Assembly: GCA_023421505.1 (NCBI GenBank)
Contig: JAEZTJ010000079.1
Span: 62,001 to 126,000 of the forward strand
Length of the DNA stretch: 64,000 bases
Source of the DNA: Bacillota bacterium
Lineage (GTDB): Bacteria; Bacillota; Clostridia; Lachnospirales; Lachnospiraceae
Direction: 5' to 3'
Shown: positions 7,685-16,828 of the stretch, one piece after another
Numbering within the stretch: position 1 is the stretch's first letter
How the letters are laid out: each line of letters opens with the position of its first letter
Notes under the pieces: model-generated
Told to the model about the DNA's origin: nothing
Seen by the model: only the letters and a program-made list of their open reading frames with translations
Databases searched by the model: none
Position numbers and translations under genes: made by a program

Positions 7685-8926
7685 ATGAGAAGAAATTTTC
7701 TTAGTGGTCTACTTACAGGGCTTTGTAGTTCCTTGTTACTAGTAGCTGTTATTGGCACTGCTCTTTTGTATGTGAGATCCAAAGCAGAAGAGAACGTAGA
7801 GAACTCTGTGAAAGCACAGGAGAATACGAAACAGATTGAGGAGATACCTTATGATGAAATAGTAGATAAACTGGCATTTTTACAGATGTTGGTTGATAAG
7901 TATTATTTGGAAAGTGTGGAGGATGTACCCTTCGCCGAAGGTATCTACAAAGGATTTGTAGCCAGCTTAAAGGATCCCTATTCTACTTATTTTACGAAAG
8001 AAGAATATAGCGCATTGATGGAAAGCTCTTCAGGAATTTATTGCGGTATCGGAGCAACAGTAAGTCAGAATACGAAAACCGGCGTAATTACTGTCGTTAA
8101 GCCTTTTACAACCGGTCCTGCATATAAGGTGGGAATTCTTCCGGGCGATATTCTTTATAAGGTTAATAATGAGGAGGTTACGGGACTTGATTTATCTGAA
8201 GTAGTGGGCAAAATGAAGGGTGAAGAGGGCACTACTGTTAAGGTTGAGGTAATAAGAGAAGGAAAATCCGATCCGATTAAATATACGATCACCAGACAAA
8301 ATATTGAGGTTCCGACAATTGAATATAAAATGCTCGATGACAAGATAGGCTATATTGCTATTTCAGAATTTGATGAAATTACAATAAGTCAATTTAGTTC
8401 TGCTGTTAGTAAATTAGAGAAAAAAGGTATGAAGGGGCTTGTGTTAGACGTCAGAAATAATCCTGGCGGTTTATTACAGTCCGTAGTTAAGATTTTGGAT
8501 CGACTCTTGCCTCCGGAATTACTGGTATATACTGAGGATAAGTATGGTGAGAGAGAAGAAGAAAAGGCTGTTGATAATAAAAAGCTGACGATTCCTATGG
8601 CGGTATTAATCAATGGGCAAAGTGCAAGTGCTTCTGAAATATTTGCAGGTACTCTGCAGGATTATAAAGCGGCAACTATCATTGGTACAACAAGCTTCGG
8701 AAAGGGTATAGTGCAAAAAGTAATTCCTTTATCTGATGGAACTGCAATAAAGCTGACTATATCAAAGTATTTTACACCGAATGGTCGGAATATCCATAAA
8801 ACAGGAATTAAACCGGATATTGAGGTGGAGTTAAATGAAGAGATGCAAAAGGAAGTAATCATTCCGGTTGATAAGGATAATCAATTACAGGAAGCAATAA
8901 AAACCTTGATAAAAAAGATGAAATAA
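7685..8926 (+). CDS. ctpA: S41 family C-terminal processing protease with PDZ domain
   Basis: 413 residues from ATG 7685, 5 nt after TGGAGG (7674-7679). An N-terminal signal anchor (NFLSGLLTGLCSSLLLVAVIGTALLYV) places it outside the membrane. Next come an N-terminal helical domain (KLAFLQMLVDKYYLESVED), a PDZ domain (GIGATVSQNTKTGVITVVKPFTTGPAYKVGILPGD) and the tail-protease domain with the catalytic serine in GQSASASEIFAGT and the lysine in GTTSFGKGIVQ. All catalytic elements are present. CtpA-type proteases trim or degrade exported proteins from the C-terminus; the substrate is unknown. It is monocistronic, preceded by duplicated leader elements and followed by long hairpins. Confidence 0.92.
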   Translation: MRRNFLSGLLTGLCSSLLLVAVIGTALLYVRSKAEENVENSVKAQENTKQIEEIPYDEIVDKLAFLQMLVDKYYLESVEDVPFAEGIYKGFVASLKDPYSTYFTKEEYSALMESSSGIYCGIGATVSQNTKTGVITVVKPFTTGPAYKVGILPGDILYKVNNEEVTGLDLSEVVGKMKGEEGTTVKVEVIREGKSDPIKYTITRQNIEVPTIEYKMLDDKIGYIAISEFDEITISQFSSAVSKLEKKGMKGLVLDVRNNPGGLLQSVVKILDRLLPPELLVYTEDKYGEREEEKAVDNKKLTIPMAVLINGQSASASEIFAGTLQDYKAATIIGTTSFGKGIVQKVIPLSDGTAIKLTISKYFTPNGRNIHKTGIKPDIEVELNEEMQKEVIIPVDKDNQLQEAIKTLIKKMK

Positions 8927-9057
8927 TCTGGGTGGTATTTTGATAATAATGTCACCTGGAAAAATAACATAACCCCGACAGAATTAGACTGTATTATATT
9001 TGACTGGGCTTAGCTGTAATACTCTGATCATTTATTTATAATTAGTTATTTGTATAG

Positions 9058-9146
9058 GGCTTTTACAAGATACCTAGTGGAATACTTTCATAAGAGAATT
9101 CTCTTTTGAATTATTTCTATAGGAATTTCAGTAAAAGCCTGTTTTT
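9058..9146 (+). terminator. Long imperfect hairpin with T6 tail
   Basis: GGCTTTTAC (9058-9066) pairs exactly with GTAAAAGCC (9131-9139). Inner pairs include CCTAGTGGAATA with TATTTCTATAGG, and the apex is the palindrome AAGAGAATTCTCTT (9091-9104). CTGTTTTTT follows. Terminator-like, but far longer than usual. Confidence 0.55.
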
Positions 9147-9148
9147 TA

Positions 9149-9215
9149 GGCTCTTCGTCAATTGGGGTAGGATTCGCTAAATCCTGCTCCATTTCTATGT
9201 AACGAGCCATTTTTT
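9149..9215 (+). terminator. Second long hairpin with T6 tail
   Basis: GGCTC (9149-9153) pairs with GAGCC (9204-9208). Inner stem TGGGGTAGGATT pairs with AATCCTGCTCCA (two wobbles), and ATTTTTT follows at 9209-9215. Its motif CTCTTCGTCA resembles the GCTTCGTCATT block of the inverted-repeat element at 43.8-44.1 kb. Confidence 0.5.
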
Positions 9216-9468
9216 AATCATGTGATAGGTTGTAGTAATGGGGGCTTCCTGCTTATATTAATTTAGAGTAAATTATAGACTGTATTGAGATTAATATGGT
9301 CTATTAAAATAATCAATGCCTCAATGTTTATAATAATTTACTTTTTATATTTTGGTAATAGAGCTGCACCGCTTAAAAGAGGTTAGAAAAACAGGGAATA
9401 CAGCTTGTTTTTGTTGATTATTAGGGGAGTTTGCGGATGTTTTCTATTGAAAATTGTTAAATTGACTA

Positions 9469-9495
9469 TAATGTAAATAGCAAAACATCCGATAA
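9469..9495 (+). promoter_or_regulatory. SigD-like promoter upstream of flgM
   Basis: TAAT (9469-9472), 16-nt spacer, CCGATAA (9489-9495). This is one mismatch in each half from the Gram-positive SigD pattern TAAA-N16-CCGATAT. Position 55-80 nt before the flgM start supports it. Confidence 0.5.
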
Positions 9496-9549
9496 ATATA
9501 ATAGATAGAATTATTACCCTGTAGTTTATTTAGTTAGGTGGTGATTAGG

Positions 9550-9825
9550 ATGCGAATTGATGCACTTAATAAAATTAATGAAATTTATAAGGCTAGCAGC
9601 ATAAAAAGTACGTCAAAGGCAAAGGGCAGCAGCTTCAATGATATGCTTGAGATATCCCAGACAGGGAAGGATTATCAAATTGCAAAGCAGATTGTGGCGC
9701 GAACCCCGGATGTCAGAGAAGCGAAGATTAATGAGATCAAAGAGCGTATGCAGGCTGGTACTTATAATGTTACAATCGAGGATGTAGCGGATAAGCTGAT
9801 TAATCAGGCTGATTCTGAGAATTAA
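9550..9825 (+). CDS. flgM: Anti-sigma-28 factor FlgM
   Basis: 91 residues from ATG 9550 (AGGTGG lies 8 nt upstream; GTG codons at 9538 and 9541 sit inside that site). The C-terminal half (REAKINEIKERMQAGTYNVTIEDVADKLI) is the FlgM signature helix pair that binds and inactivates the flagellar sigma factor SigD until the hook-basal body is finished and FlgM is exported. The N-terminal half is polar and probably disordered. First gene of the flgM-flgN-flgK unit (35-bp gap to flgN). The SigD-like promoter upstream would put the anti-sigma factor under its own target. Confidence 0.92.
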   Translation: MRIDALNKINEIYKASSIKSTSKAKGSSFNDMLEISQTGKDYQIAKQIVARTPDVREAKINEIKERMQAGTYNVTIEDVADKLINQADSEN

Positions 9826-9860
9826 CTTAGGAACCTGTTAGAGGGAAGAGGGCTAATTAA

Positions 9861-10376
9861 GTGGCGAGTTTAATTGATGAATTAATTGATACTCTTGAGA
9901 AAGAATATGAAATTTATCAACAACTGATACCGGTTGCGGAAGAAAAAACCCAAGTTATTGTTAAAAATGACTTAAGCTCCTTACAGGAGATTACCGCTAA
10001 AGAACAGCTGGCAGTTGATAAGATTAATGCTTTAGAGAACAAAAGAGAAACGGTTATGATGAATATTAAAACTGTCATTAACCGTAAGTCCGATAGTATC
10101 AATCTCAAAACCTTGATCAGCTTATTGGAGAAACAGCCCAGAGAGCAGAAAGCTCTTTCAAAGATACATGATAAACTGAAAGATACTATTCATAGATTGG
10201 TTCAGGTTAATGATCGTAACAGATCATTAATTCAACAATCCCTAGAGATGATAGAATTCAATATGAATTTTATTCAGAGCACAAGGATGTCGCCGGGGAA
10301 CAATACTTACACAAAAAGTGCATCTCAATATGAAGCACAAGCGCAGGGAACAGGGATGTTCGATGCGAAACAATAA
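9861..10376 (+). CDS. flgN: Flagellar export chaperone FlgN family
   Basis: 171 residues from GTG 9861. Long amphipathic helices cover almost the whole chain (LIDELIDTLEKEYEIYQQLIPVAEEKTQVIVKNDLSSLQEITAKEQ...), as in FlgN, the cytosolic chaperone that holds FlgK and FlgL before export. The C-terminal tail ends QYEAQAQGTGMFDAKQ, with an F-D-x-K end also seen in the second chaperone at 19.3 kb (YDKKN). It lies between flgM and flgK (20 bp to flgK), the conserved gene order. Confidence 0.85.
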   Translation: MASLIDELIDTLEKEYEIYQQLIPVAEEKTQVIVKNDLSSLQEITAKEQLAVDKINALENKRETVMMNIKTVINRKSDSINLKTLISLLEKQPREQKALSKIHDKLKDTIHRLVQVNDRNRSLIQQSLEMIEFNMNFIQSTRMSPGNNTYTKSASQYEAQAQGTGMFDAKQ

Positions 10377-10396
10377 GAGTAAGGTAAGGTGAATTC

Positions 10397-12127
10397 ATGG
10401 GTTCATTAAGCAGCTTATATATTGGCGTATCCGGTATGAATGTTAGTCAGGCAGCTTTGAATATTACATCACATAATTTAGCCAATGTAGATACGAAGGG
10501 TTTTGTCAGACAGCAGGCTATAACCTCTGATTTTAATTATATTAAAATAGGAGATTCCTATTTGTCAACCCTGCAGAGGGGTGGAGGGGCAGATTTTACA
10601 TCTGTCAGACAGATCAGGGATACTTTCCTGGATCGGGCCTATCGCCAAGAAATCGGCAGAGAGGCCTTTTATGAATCGCAATATGACTCGGTTGGAGAGA
10701 TTGAAGGCTTCTTTGGAGAGTTAGAGGGAGAGAGCTTTCAAAATACGATTAATGATCTTTGGATCTCCTTGCAGGAGCTTGCGAAGGAGCCTGACAGCGT
10801 CGTTGCAAGAGCTTCGTTTATACAGACGGCAGTATCCTTTGTTGAAAGATCAGAAAATATATCCAGACAGATGGATGATTATCAAGTTAATCTAAATACC
10901 CAGATCAAGGATCAGGTTAACCGGATTAATGAGATTGGTGAGAATGTTAAGACACTTAATTTGAAAATAAGACAGTATGAGGCAACAGGAGTAGAGAAGG
11001 CGAATGACCTTCGCGACCAAAGGAACAATCTTCTAGATGAATTAGGAAAATATGCTAACATTACCTATAAGGAAGATACCAGTGGTATTGTTAGTGTTAA
11101 TCTGGAGGGAGCCTCCTTTGTTACGGAAGATACTGTATTTAAGATAAAAACGGTTCCGGTTAACGAAACCACTGATATGTTAAAGCCTATATGGGAAGCT
11201 CATGGCGGTACGGATGTCTTTAACCTTGATAAAGCGTCTTCTTCCGGTAAGAATACTGATATCGGATCACTAAAGGGACTCTTAACAGCAAGAGGCTATA
11301 AGCATGCGAATTATACAGATATACCGAAAAGAGAGAATTTTGATTCAGATGCATCCTATAATAGCGCAGTGATTAATTATAATAATACAATTAATCCTTC
11401 TGTTATTATGACGGTTCAGGCACAATTTGATCAATTGATTCATGGTATCACAACAATGGTTAATGATGTATTAAGTCCTAATAAGCAGGTAACCTTATCG
11501 GATGGCACAGTAATCAAGATATTAGATGAAGCAAAGGCACCGATTGGTCTTGATAGTGAACACACCATGGGAGAGGCTCTATTTGACCGGAAATCCATGG
11601 AACGCTACAGTGAACCGCAGCAGATTGAGATAGTGAATGAAGACGGTGGATTTGAGACAATCACTGCCAGGATATATAATGATGAGAATCCGGAGGATAA
11701 CTACTCCCTGTTTACCGTTGGGGAGATAGAGATTAACAAAAAAATATTACAAAACTATGCTTACATACCGTTATCTAGTAATAAAGGGACCGGAGATTAT
11801 GATATTGAGACCACTAAGCAGCTGATTGACAAATGGCAGCAGTCCTTTGCAACCTTATCTCCCAATACCTTAACCGAGAATAATTTTAATGAATATTATA
11901 ATTCGTTTATTTCTGATTTGGCAAACCGCGGCGAGCAGCTTCATACAGTCAGCACCAATCAGGCCTCGATGGTGGAAAGTATTGATAATCAGAGAATGGA
12001 AGTAACCGGTGTCTCCACGGATGAGGAACTGACTAATCTGATTAAATATCAGCATGCATATAATGCCTCAGCCCGTTATGTTAATGTGGTAAATGATATG
12101 TTAAAAGATATAGTTGAAAAATTGTAA
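10397..12127 (+). CDS. flgK: Flagellar hook-associated protein FlgK (copy 1)
   Basis: 576 residues. The N-terminal flagellar rod/hook motif SSLYIGVSGMNVSQAALNITSHNLANVDTKGFVRQ (residues 5-39) and the C-terminal heptad-rich ITNLIKYQHAYNASARYVNVVNDMLKDIVEKL are both intact, so the D0/D1 coiled core is complete. It is exported through the flagellar channel and forms the first hook-filament junction ring. Good ribosome site (AAGGTGAATTC before ATG 10397). It sits 183 bp before a second flgK-like gene, with a palindromic repeat element between the two. Confidence 0.93.
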   Translation: MGSLSSLYIGVSGMNVSQAALNITSHNLANVDTKGFVRQQAITSDFNYIKIGDSYLSTLQRGGGADFTSVRQIRDTFLDRAYRQEIGREAFYESQYDSVGEIEGFFGELEGESFQNTINDLWISLQELAKEPDSVVARASFIQTAVSFVERSENISRQMDDYQVNLNTQIKDQVNRINEIGENVKTLNLKIRQYEATGVEKANDLRDQRNNLLDELGKYANITYKEDTSGIVSVNLEGASFVTEDTVFKIKTVPVNETTDMLKPIWEAHGGTDVFNLDKASSSGKNTDIGSLKGLLTARGYKHANYTDIPKRENFDSDASYNSAVINYNNTINPSVIMTVQAQFDQLIHGITTMVNDVLSPNKQVTLSDGTVIKILDEAKAPIGLDSEHTMGEALFDRKSMERYSEPQQIEIVNEDGGFETITARIYNDENPEDNYSLFTVGEIEINKKILQNYAYIPLSSNKGTGDYDIETTKQLIDKWQQSFATLSPNTLTENNFNEYYNSFISDLANRGEQLHTVSTNQASMVESIDNQRMEVTGVSTDEELTNLIKYQHAYNASARYVNVVNDMLKDIVEKL

Positions 12128-12161
12128 CTCAAATACAGATTTCTTAAACAATCTAGGTGTG

Positions 12162-12295
12162 TGCGAAACTCATTACCTGTAGGTATTGTATACACAGTAT
12201 ATACTATTCCGAAGCGGAAGTTAAGCAGAAGGAGCGTTGAAGCGGAGGAATAGGTATCTGCTATGTATACAATTAATAAACTATAGGGTTTCGCA
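12162..12295. repeat. Palindromic dispersed element (TGTATAC family), largest copy
   Basis: 134 bp bounded by TGCGAAAC (12162-12169) and GTTTCGCA (12288-12295). TGTATACA-containing arms are repeated in inverse near both ends, and ATACTATTCC faces GGAATAGGTAT inside, so the whole element can fold into one long hairpin. The core ATACTATTCCGAAGCGGAA matches ATACTATTTCGAAGCAGAA at 42.2 kb. It lies between the two flgK genes. Confidence 0.75.
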
Positions 12296-12330
12296 ATTGT
12301 CTATCTTAAATGATCGATATGGAGGAATGT

Positions 12331-14190
12331 ATGGCATCAACATTTTTTGGATTAAATATAGGACAGTCTGGATTGTATGCCTATCAATCCGCGCTCAATA
12401 CTACATCACATAATATAACCAATGCAGAGACAGAAGGCTACACCAGACAGATCATGGGCCAGCAGGCGTCAAAGCCGCTGCAGATGAATAGCACCTATGG
12501 TATGGCCGGTACGGGGGTAGCTGTAACAGGAATAACACAACAAAGAGAAGATTATTACGACATAAAATTTTGGAAGAACAGTACGATTTATGGCGAGTAT
12601 TCCAGTAAGGCCCATTATATGACTGAGATAGAGAATTACTTTAATGATATCAGCGTGGATGGTTTTACAAAGACCTATAATTCTTTGAATGACAGCTTAC
12701 AGGAGCTGCAGAAGAATCCCGCAAGCTTAACGGTTCGTACGCAGGTTATGAATTATGCGAAGAGTCTTACGGAGTATTTTAATTCTATGTCACAGAATCT
12801 TAAGAGTATACAGTCTGAGTGTAATTTTGAAGTCCGTAATCAGGTGGATCAGGTCAATTCAAATGCCCGGCAGATTGCCGCTTTAACACAGCAGATCAAT
12901 ACTTTGGAGGTTAATGGTGGCAAAGCCAATGATTTGAGAGATCAGAGAGCTCTGCTAGTTGATAAGCTTTCAGAGATAGCGAATGTGTCAGTGACGGAAA
13001 AAACAGTGGGTAATAGCAGTGTGGGAGCGACCAGTTATATCGTCAAGCTGGACGGAGTTACACTGGTTGATGGTAATAATTATAACGCGCTTAAGATTAT
13101 TCCGAGAACAGAAAAATATAATCAGAACGATATCGACGGTTTATATGATATTGTGTGGAATAACGGACAAGAATTAAATACGAAAAGTCCAACACTTGGT
13201 GGTACACTGCAGGGACTATTAGAGGTTCGTGATGGCAACAATCAGTATAATCTTACCGGAAGTATCAGTGCGAATACCGGCGATACGAAGGTTTATGTTA
13301 CAGATACCAATATGAATATGGTAGAAACTTTAAATATCCCTGAAACAGGAGTACTTACGGTAGGTAACAGGGAATATACCTATACCGGATTTGAGGTGAC
13401 AAAGGATACGGCTACCGGTAAATTTATCTATAGCTTTGAGTTAAAGGATGAAATTCTGGTTGACGTAGCGGATGAGAAGGCCTGTATAGGAGAAAGCATT
13501 AATTATAAAGGAATTCCTTACTATATGAGCCAGCTGAATGAGTTTACCCGAACCTTTGCGAAGGCCTTTAATGAGATCCATCGAACAGGGGTGGATTTGA
13601 AAGGGAATGCAGGACAAGATATCTTCAGTGCGGTGAATAAGGTGAATGGCAGAAGCTATACCTTTGGACCTTTGAAGGGGTCCATGGATGAAGAATTTTA
13701 TGATTACAATACCTTCAACTCACAGACAGGCCCTTATTACGAAGAAATTGCTAAGGATGAGCCCTACTACGGATCCTATTACTTTATGACAGCATCGAAT
13801 TTTGATATTAATAAGAATTTATTGGATAACCCGAATCTGATGGCAACAGCTACTGACGTTACAAACGGTTCCGAGAATAATGACATCATTGATAAGCTAC
13901 TGGCATTAAAGGATAATAAGATGTTATTTGAGCAGGGTGCGCCGGGCGGATATTTTCAAACACTTGTTGCTGAGATTGGTATAGATACCAGTAAAGCGAC
14001 GATCTTCTCGGATAGCCAGACCAATATACTTGAGACGATCAAGAACCAGAGATTATCTGTATCCGGAGTTGATATAGATGAGGAAGCTATGAATTTAATA
14101 CGGTATCAGAATGCATATAATTTATCTGCAAAGGTAGTATCTGTTATGGATGAAATATATGATAAGCTGATCAATGATATGGGAGTATAA
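12331..14190 (+). CDS. flgK: FlgK paralog (copy 2)
   Basis: 619 residues from ATG 12331, 6 nt after TGGAGG. The N-terminus FFGLNIGQSGLYAYQSALNTTSHNITNAETEGYTRQ and the C-terminus EEAMNLIRYQNAYNLSAKVVSVMDEIYDKLINDMG are the same D0/D1 elements as in the preceding gene. The centre differs and carries a longer insertion (about residues 300-480). It is a second complete hook-associated protein, not a fragment. It could form a specialised junction with the large flagellin or replace copy 1 under some conditions (inference). Followed by flgL. Confidence 0.88.
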   Translation: MASTFFGLNIGQSGLYAYQSALNTTSHNITNAETEGYTRQIMGQQASKPLQMNSTYGMAGTGVAVTGITQQREDYYDIKFWKNSTIYGEYSSKAHYMTEIENYFNDISVDGFTKTYNSLNDSLQELQKNPASLTVRTQVMNYAKSLTEYFNSMSQNLKSIQSECNFEVRNQVDQVNSNARQIAALTQQINTLEVNGGKANDLRDQRALLVDKLSEIANVSVTEKTVGNSSVGATSYIVKLDGVTLVDGNNYNALKIIPRTEKYNQNDIDGLYDIVWNNGQELNTKSPTLGGTLQGLLEVRDGNNQYNLTGSISANTGDTKVYVTDTNMNMVETLNIPETGVLTVGNREYTYTGFEVTKDTATGKFIYSFELKDEILVDVADEKACIGESINYKGIPYYMSQLNEFTRTFAKAFNEIHRTGVDLKGNAGQDIFSAVNKVNGRSYTFGPLKGSMDEEFYDYNTFNSQTGPYYEEIAKDEPYYGSYYFMTASNFDINKNLLDNPNLMATATDVTNGSENNDIIDKLLALKDNKMLFEQGAPGGYFQTLVAEIGIDTSKATIFSDSQTNILETIKNQRLSVSGVDIDEEAMNLIRYQNAYNLSAKVVSVMDEIYDKLINDMGV

Positions 14191-14196
14191 ATTTGT

Positions 14197-14261
14197 ACTG
14201 CCACTGAGATTTACTGATAGGCAGAATGGAGATTAAAGTGTGAAGAAAAACACTTCACACT
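14197..14261 (+). repeat. Decayed hairpin/TGGAG leader plus stem-loop
   Basis: CTGCC...GGCAG followed by AATGGAG (about 14198-14231) reproduces the leader pattern found before several genes, but the next codons are GTG TGA, so no gene follows. Directly after it AGTGTGAAG pairs with CTTCACACT across AAAAACA. A second intact hairpin/TGGAGG occurs at 14329-14350 before flgL. Confidence 0.45.
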
Positions 14262-14351
14262 CTGGAAGAACCCTGGAAAGAGCACAGAAGTACTCATTCC
14301 AAGCTTCTTCCTAAATATTTAAGCTGCTTATCGGCAGAATGGAGGGTCTAT

Positions 14352-15857
14352 ATGAGAATTACAAATAAAATGATGACAAACAATATGATGCATAATATCA
14401 ATAAGAATAAATTTAATATGACAACGTTAGAGGAGCAATACTCGAGCGGGAAAAAGATTCAAAAGCCTTCTGATGATCCTATTATTGCTGTGCGTGCCCT
14501 GAAGCTTCGGACGAATTTATCTGAGATGAGCCAGTACTTTGAGAAGAATATACCGGATGCTCAATCCTGGATGGATGTTACAGAGAGCGCGCTTACCACG
14601 GTAAACAGTATTCTTAAGCAGGTGAATACCTATTGTGTACAGGGAAGCAGTGATTCCCTGACTGCAAAGGATCGTTCCTCCATTATCGAAAATCTTGCAC
14701 AGATGAAGCAGCAGATCGCGCAGGAAGGGAATACAAATTATGCGGGACGTTATGTATTTACTGGTTTTAAGACGGATAGCTCACTTATTTTCACGGAGGA
14801 TTCAGAAAATTTAACCTATTCCATAGATCAGAATTTTATCGGAACGGATATTCAGAGAATTAGTAAAGTCTCCGGAAGCTATACCATGTATGATTATGAT
14901 AAGACGGCTAACACCTTTAGCAATCCGCCTCAAATTAATGACGCATACTGCTTAAAGCTGGCTTATGATAAGCTTAGTACCACCGCCCCTAATAAGATTA
15001 GTTATTCCATTAAGAATCCCTCTGGTGAACTAATTGAGCAGTCGCCGATCACAAGTAATATAAAGTCTATATCAGTTACAGATACGAATGCCTATAATCC
15101 GGGTGATGATGAGATTAATTATATACCTGAGACAGGAGAAATGATATTCGGTGCAAACGTATACAAAGAGCTTCGAACAGCGGAGGATATTGAAATCACA
15201 TACCAAAAGCAGGGCTTTGAGAAGGGCAGCTTAAAACCGGAGCATTATTTTAACTGCACGATGACGGACAGCCTAAGACCGGAGCTTGGAGATGTAGCCT
15301 ACACGAAGTCAACAGCAGGACAGGAAATCCAGTATGAGATAAATTATAATCAGAAGCTTACGATTAATACAGAAGGCTCCGATGCAATTTCCCATGATAT
15401 TGGCAGGGCGATAGATGATATTACGAACGCAGTGAATGAAGTGGTTGAGACAGAAGGCAAGATAGAAGAAGTGAAGAAACGGCTCGAGAATACAAGCTTA
15501 TCGGAAGAAGAGAAAGCACGTTATAATAAATTTATGGAGCAGCTAGATACGGAGCTTACTCTAAAAAAAGAAGTGATGCAGAAGGCTTTTGATAGAGGGA
15601 ATGCAGTCTCTACAAAGGAGCAGGACAGGGTGAATGCGGCTGTAGCTGATTTGGGCAGCAGGGCAGTAAGACTTGAGCTGACAGAGAATCGCTTATCCAG
15701 CCAGAAGGTGGACTTTGAAGAATTATTATCTATTAATGAAGATGCAGATGTGGTTGATACCTATATAAAGTATGGAGCAGCCGAAATGGTATATAATGCA
15801 TCCCTGTCAGCAGCTGGAAAGGTAGTTCAGAATACGCTGCTAGATTATATCAGGTAG
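14352..15857 (+). CDS. flgL: Flagellar hook-filament junction protein FlgL
   Basis: 501 residues. It opens MRITNKMMTNNMMHNINKNKFNMTTLEEQYSSGKKIQKPSDDPIIAVRALKLR, the flagellin-like D0/D1 start of FlgL. It ends with KYGAAEMVYNASLSAAGKVVQNTLLDYIR, the matching C-terminal coiled segment. Typical FlgL is about 300 residues; this one has a roughly 200-residue central insertion that should form surface domains. Exported protein, second hook-associated ring (HAP3). Ribosome site GGAGG (14341-14345) lies directly after a CTGC/GCAG hairpin. Confidence 0.9.
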   Translation: MRITNKMMTNNMMHNINKNKFNMTTLEEQYSSGKKIQKPSDDPIIAVRALKLRTNLSEMSQYFEKNIPDAQSWMDVTESALTTVNSILKQVNTYCVQGSSDSLTAKDRSSIIENLAQMKQQIAQEGNTNYAGRYVFTGFKTDSSLIFTEDSENLTYSIDQNFIGTDIQRISKVSGSYTMYDYDKTANTFSNPPQINDAYCLKLAYDKLSTTAPNKISYSIKNPSGELIEQSPITSNIKSISVTDTNAYNPGDDEINYIPETGEMIFGANVYKELRTAEDIEITYQKQGFEKGSLKPEHYFNCTMTDSLRPELGDVAYTKSTAGQEIQYEINYNQKLTINTEGSDAISHDIGRAIDDITNAVNEVVETEGKIEEVKKRLENTSLSEEEKARYNKFMEQLDTELTLKKEVMQKAFDRGNAVSTKEQDRVNAAVADLGSRAVRLELTENRLSSQKVDFEELLSINEDADVVDTYIKYGAAEMVYNASLSAAGKVVQNTLLDYIR

Positions 15858-15895
15858 TATGGTAACATAATTTTAGATGGAGAGGAAAAGAAATT

Positions 15896-16387
15896 ATGGA
15901 AGACTTGAGAAAAAACCAGATTTTAATAAATACTAAGCACTTTGGGGATATCTATATAGAGGACTGTAAAATATTATTCTTTGAAAACGGCATACTAGGG
16001 TATGAAACATGCAAAAAATATGTAATTTTATACAACCAAGAGGATGATAAAAACAATAGAATATCTTGGCTGCAAAGTATTGATGAGCGAGATTTGGCAT
16101 TGCCTATAATAAACCCGTTTCTAATTAAGCAAGATTATAATCCGGAAATTGAAGATGATTTAATATTTAATTTGGATGATTTGAATGATGAGAATATAAT
16201 TGTATTAGTATCTATAACAGTAACAAAAAATGCTGATATTATAACAGCCAATTTGAAAGCGCCATTTATTATAAATACAGAAACAAGAAAAGGAGCGCAG
16301 GTAATTGCTCAAAATTCTGATTATGAGGTCAAATTTAATATCACAGAAATATTCAAGGTAAACATGTCAAAAAAGGGGGATGAATAA
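15896..16387 (+). CDS. fliW: Flagellar assembly factor FliW
   Basis: 163 residues. IKTKHFG-type start (ILINTKHFGDIYIEDCKILFFENGILGYE), LPIINPFLIKQDYNPEI and the VSITVTKNADIITANLKAPFIINTETRKGAQVI block are family signatures. FliW is the cytosolic partner that binds either flagellin or CsrA. When flagellin has been exported, free FliW sequesters CsrA and so permits flagellin translation. Its stop codon abuts the csrA start (TAAATG), so both are made from one message and translationally coupled. Base composition is noticeably more AT-rich than in flgL. Confidence 0.93.
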   Translation: MEDLRKNQILINTKHFGDIYIEDCKILFFENGILGYETCKKYVILYNQEDDKNNRISWLQSIDERDLALPIINPFLIKQDYNPEIEDDLIFNLDDLNDENIIVLVSITVTKNADIITANLKAPFIINTETRKGAQVIAQNSDYEVKFNITEIFKVNMSKKGDE

Positions 16388-16612
16388 ATGTTAGCCCTGG
16401 CAAGAAAGATAAATGAATCTATTATGATCGGAAATGATATAGAAATTACTGTTCTGGAAATTAAAGGAGAACAAATCAAATTAGGTATTTCTGCTCCTAA
16501 AAATATTCCAATTTATAGGAAGGAAATATATCTTCAAATTAAGGAAGAAAATAAAAGTGCAGCAGAGGCTTTTGTATCAGATGAATTGTTAAAAAATATA
16601 TTTCATAAATAA
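16388..16612 (+). CDS. csrA: Carbon storage regulator CsrA
   Basis: 74 residues. MLALARKINESIMIGNDIEITVLEIKGEQIKLGISAPKNIPIYRKEIY matches the CsrA fold, including the conserved L-x-R-K start, the G-D-I-E strand and I-x-R-x-E in the last strand. RNA-binding arginines (R6 and R44) are present. It blocks translation by binding GGA in hairpin loops and at ribosome sites. The likely target in this window is the flagellin message (leader at 19868-19984). It lies directly behind fliW, the antagonist. Confidence 0.95.
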   Translation: MLALARKINESIMIGNDIEITVLEIKGEQIKLGISAPKNIPIYRKEIYLQIKEENKSAAEAFVSDELLKNIFHK

Positions 16613-16828
16613 ATTAAAAGATAATGAATTGGTAAATTATATTTGTCTAAGTGTTGTTGTAACAGGTGAATTTAAACGGTATGAATTAGTCCATAAAAAT
16701 TTGATAATAAGATTAATTTAATTATGATTTGTACTATATGTATATACTAAAAAGTTATCTTTTAATAGTTTATTAATATCAAAAAATGTGCGATTAAAAA
16801 TTATTGATGTTATTAATAGATCAGTTAT

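Larger units (their letters stand above)
8927..9549. other. Intergenic region with two long terminator-like hairpins
   Basis: Over 600 bp without a gene between the protease and flgM. It contains two consecutive long stem-loops each followed by six T (9058-9146 and 9149-9215) and a SigD-like promoter for the flagellar operon (9469-9495). The remainder is AT-rich with no coding signal. Confidence 0.6.
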
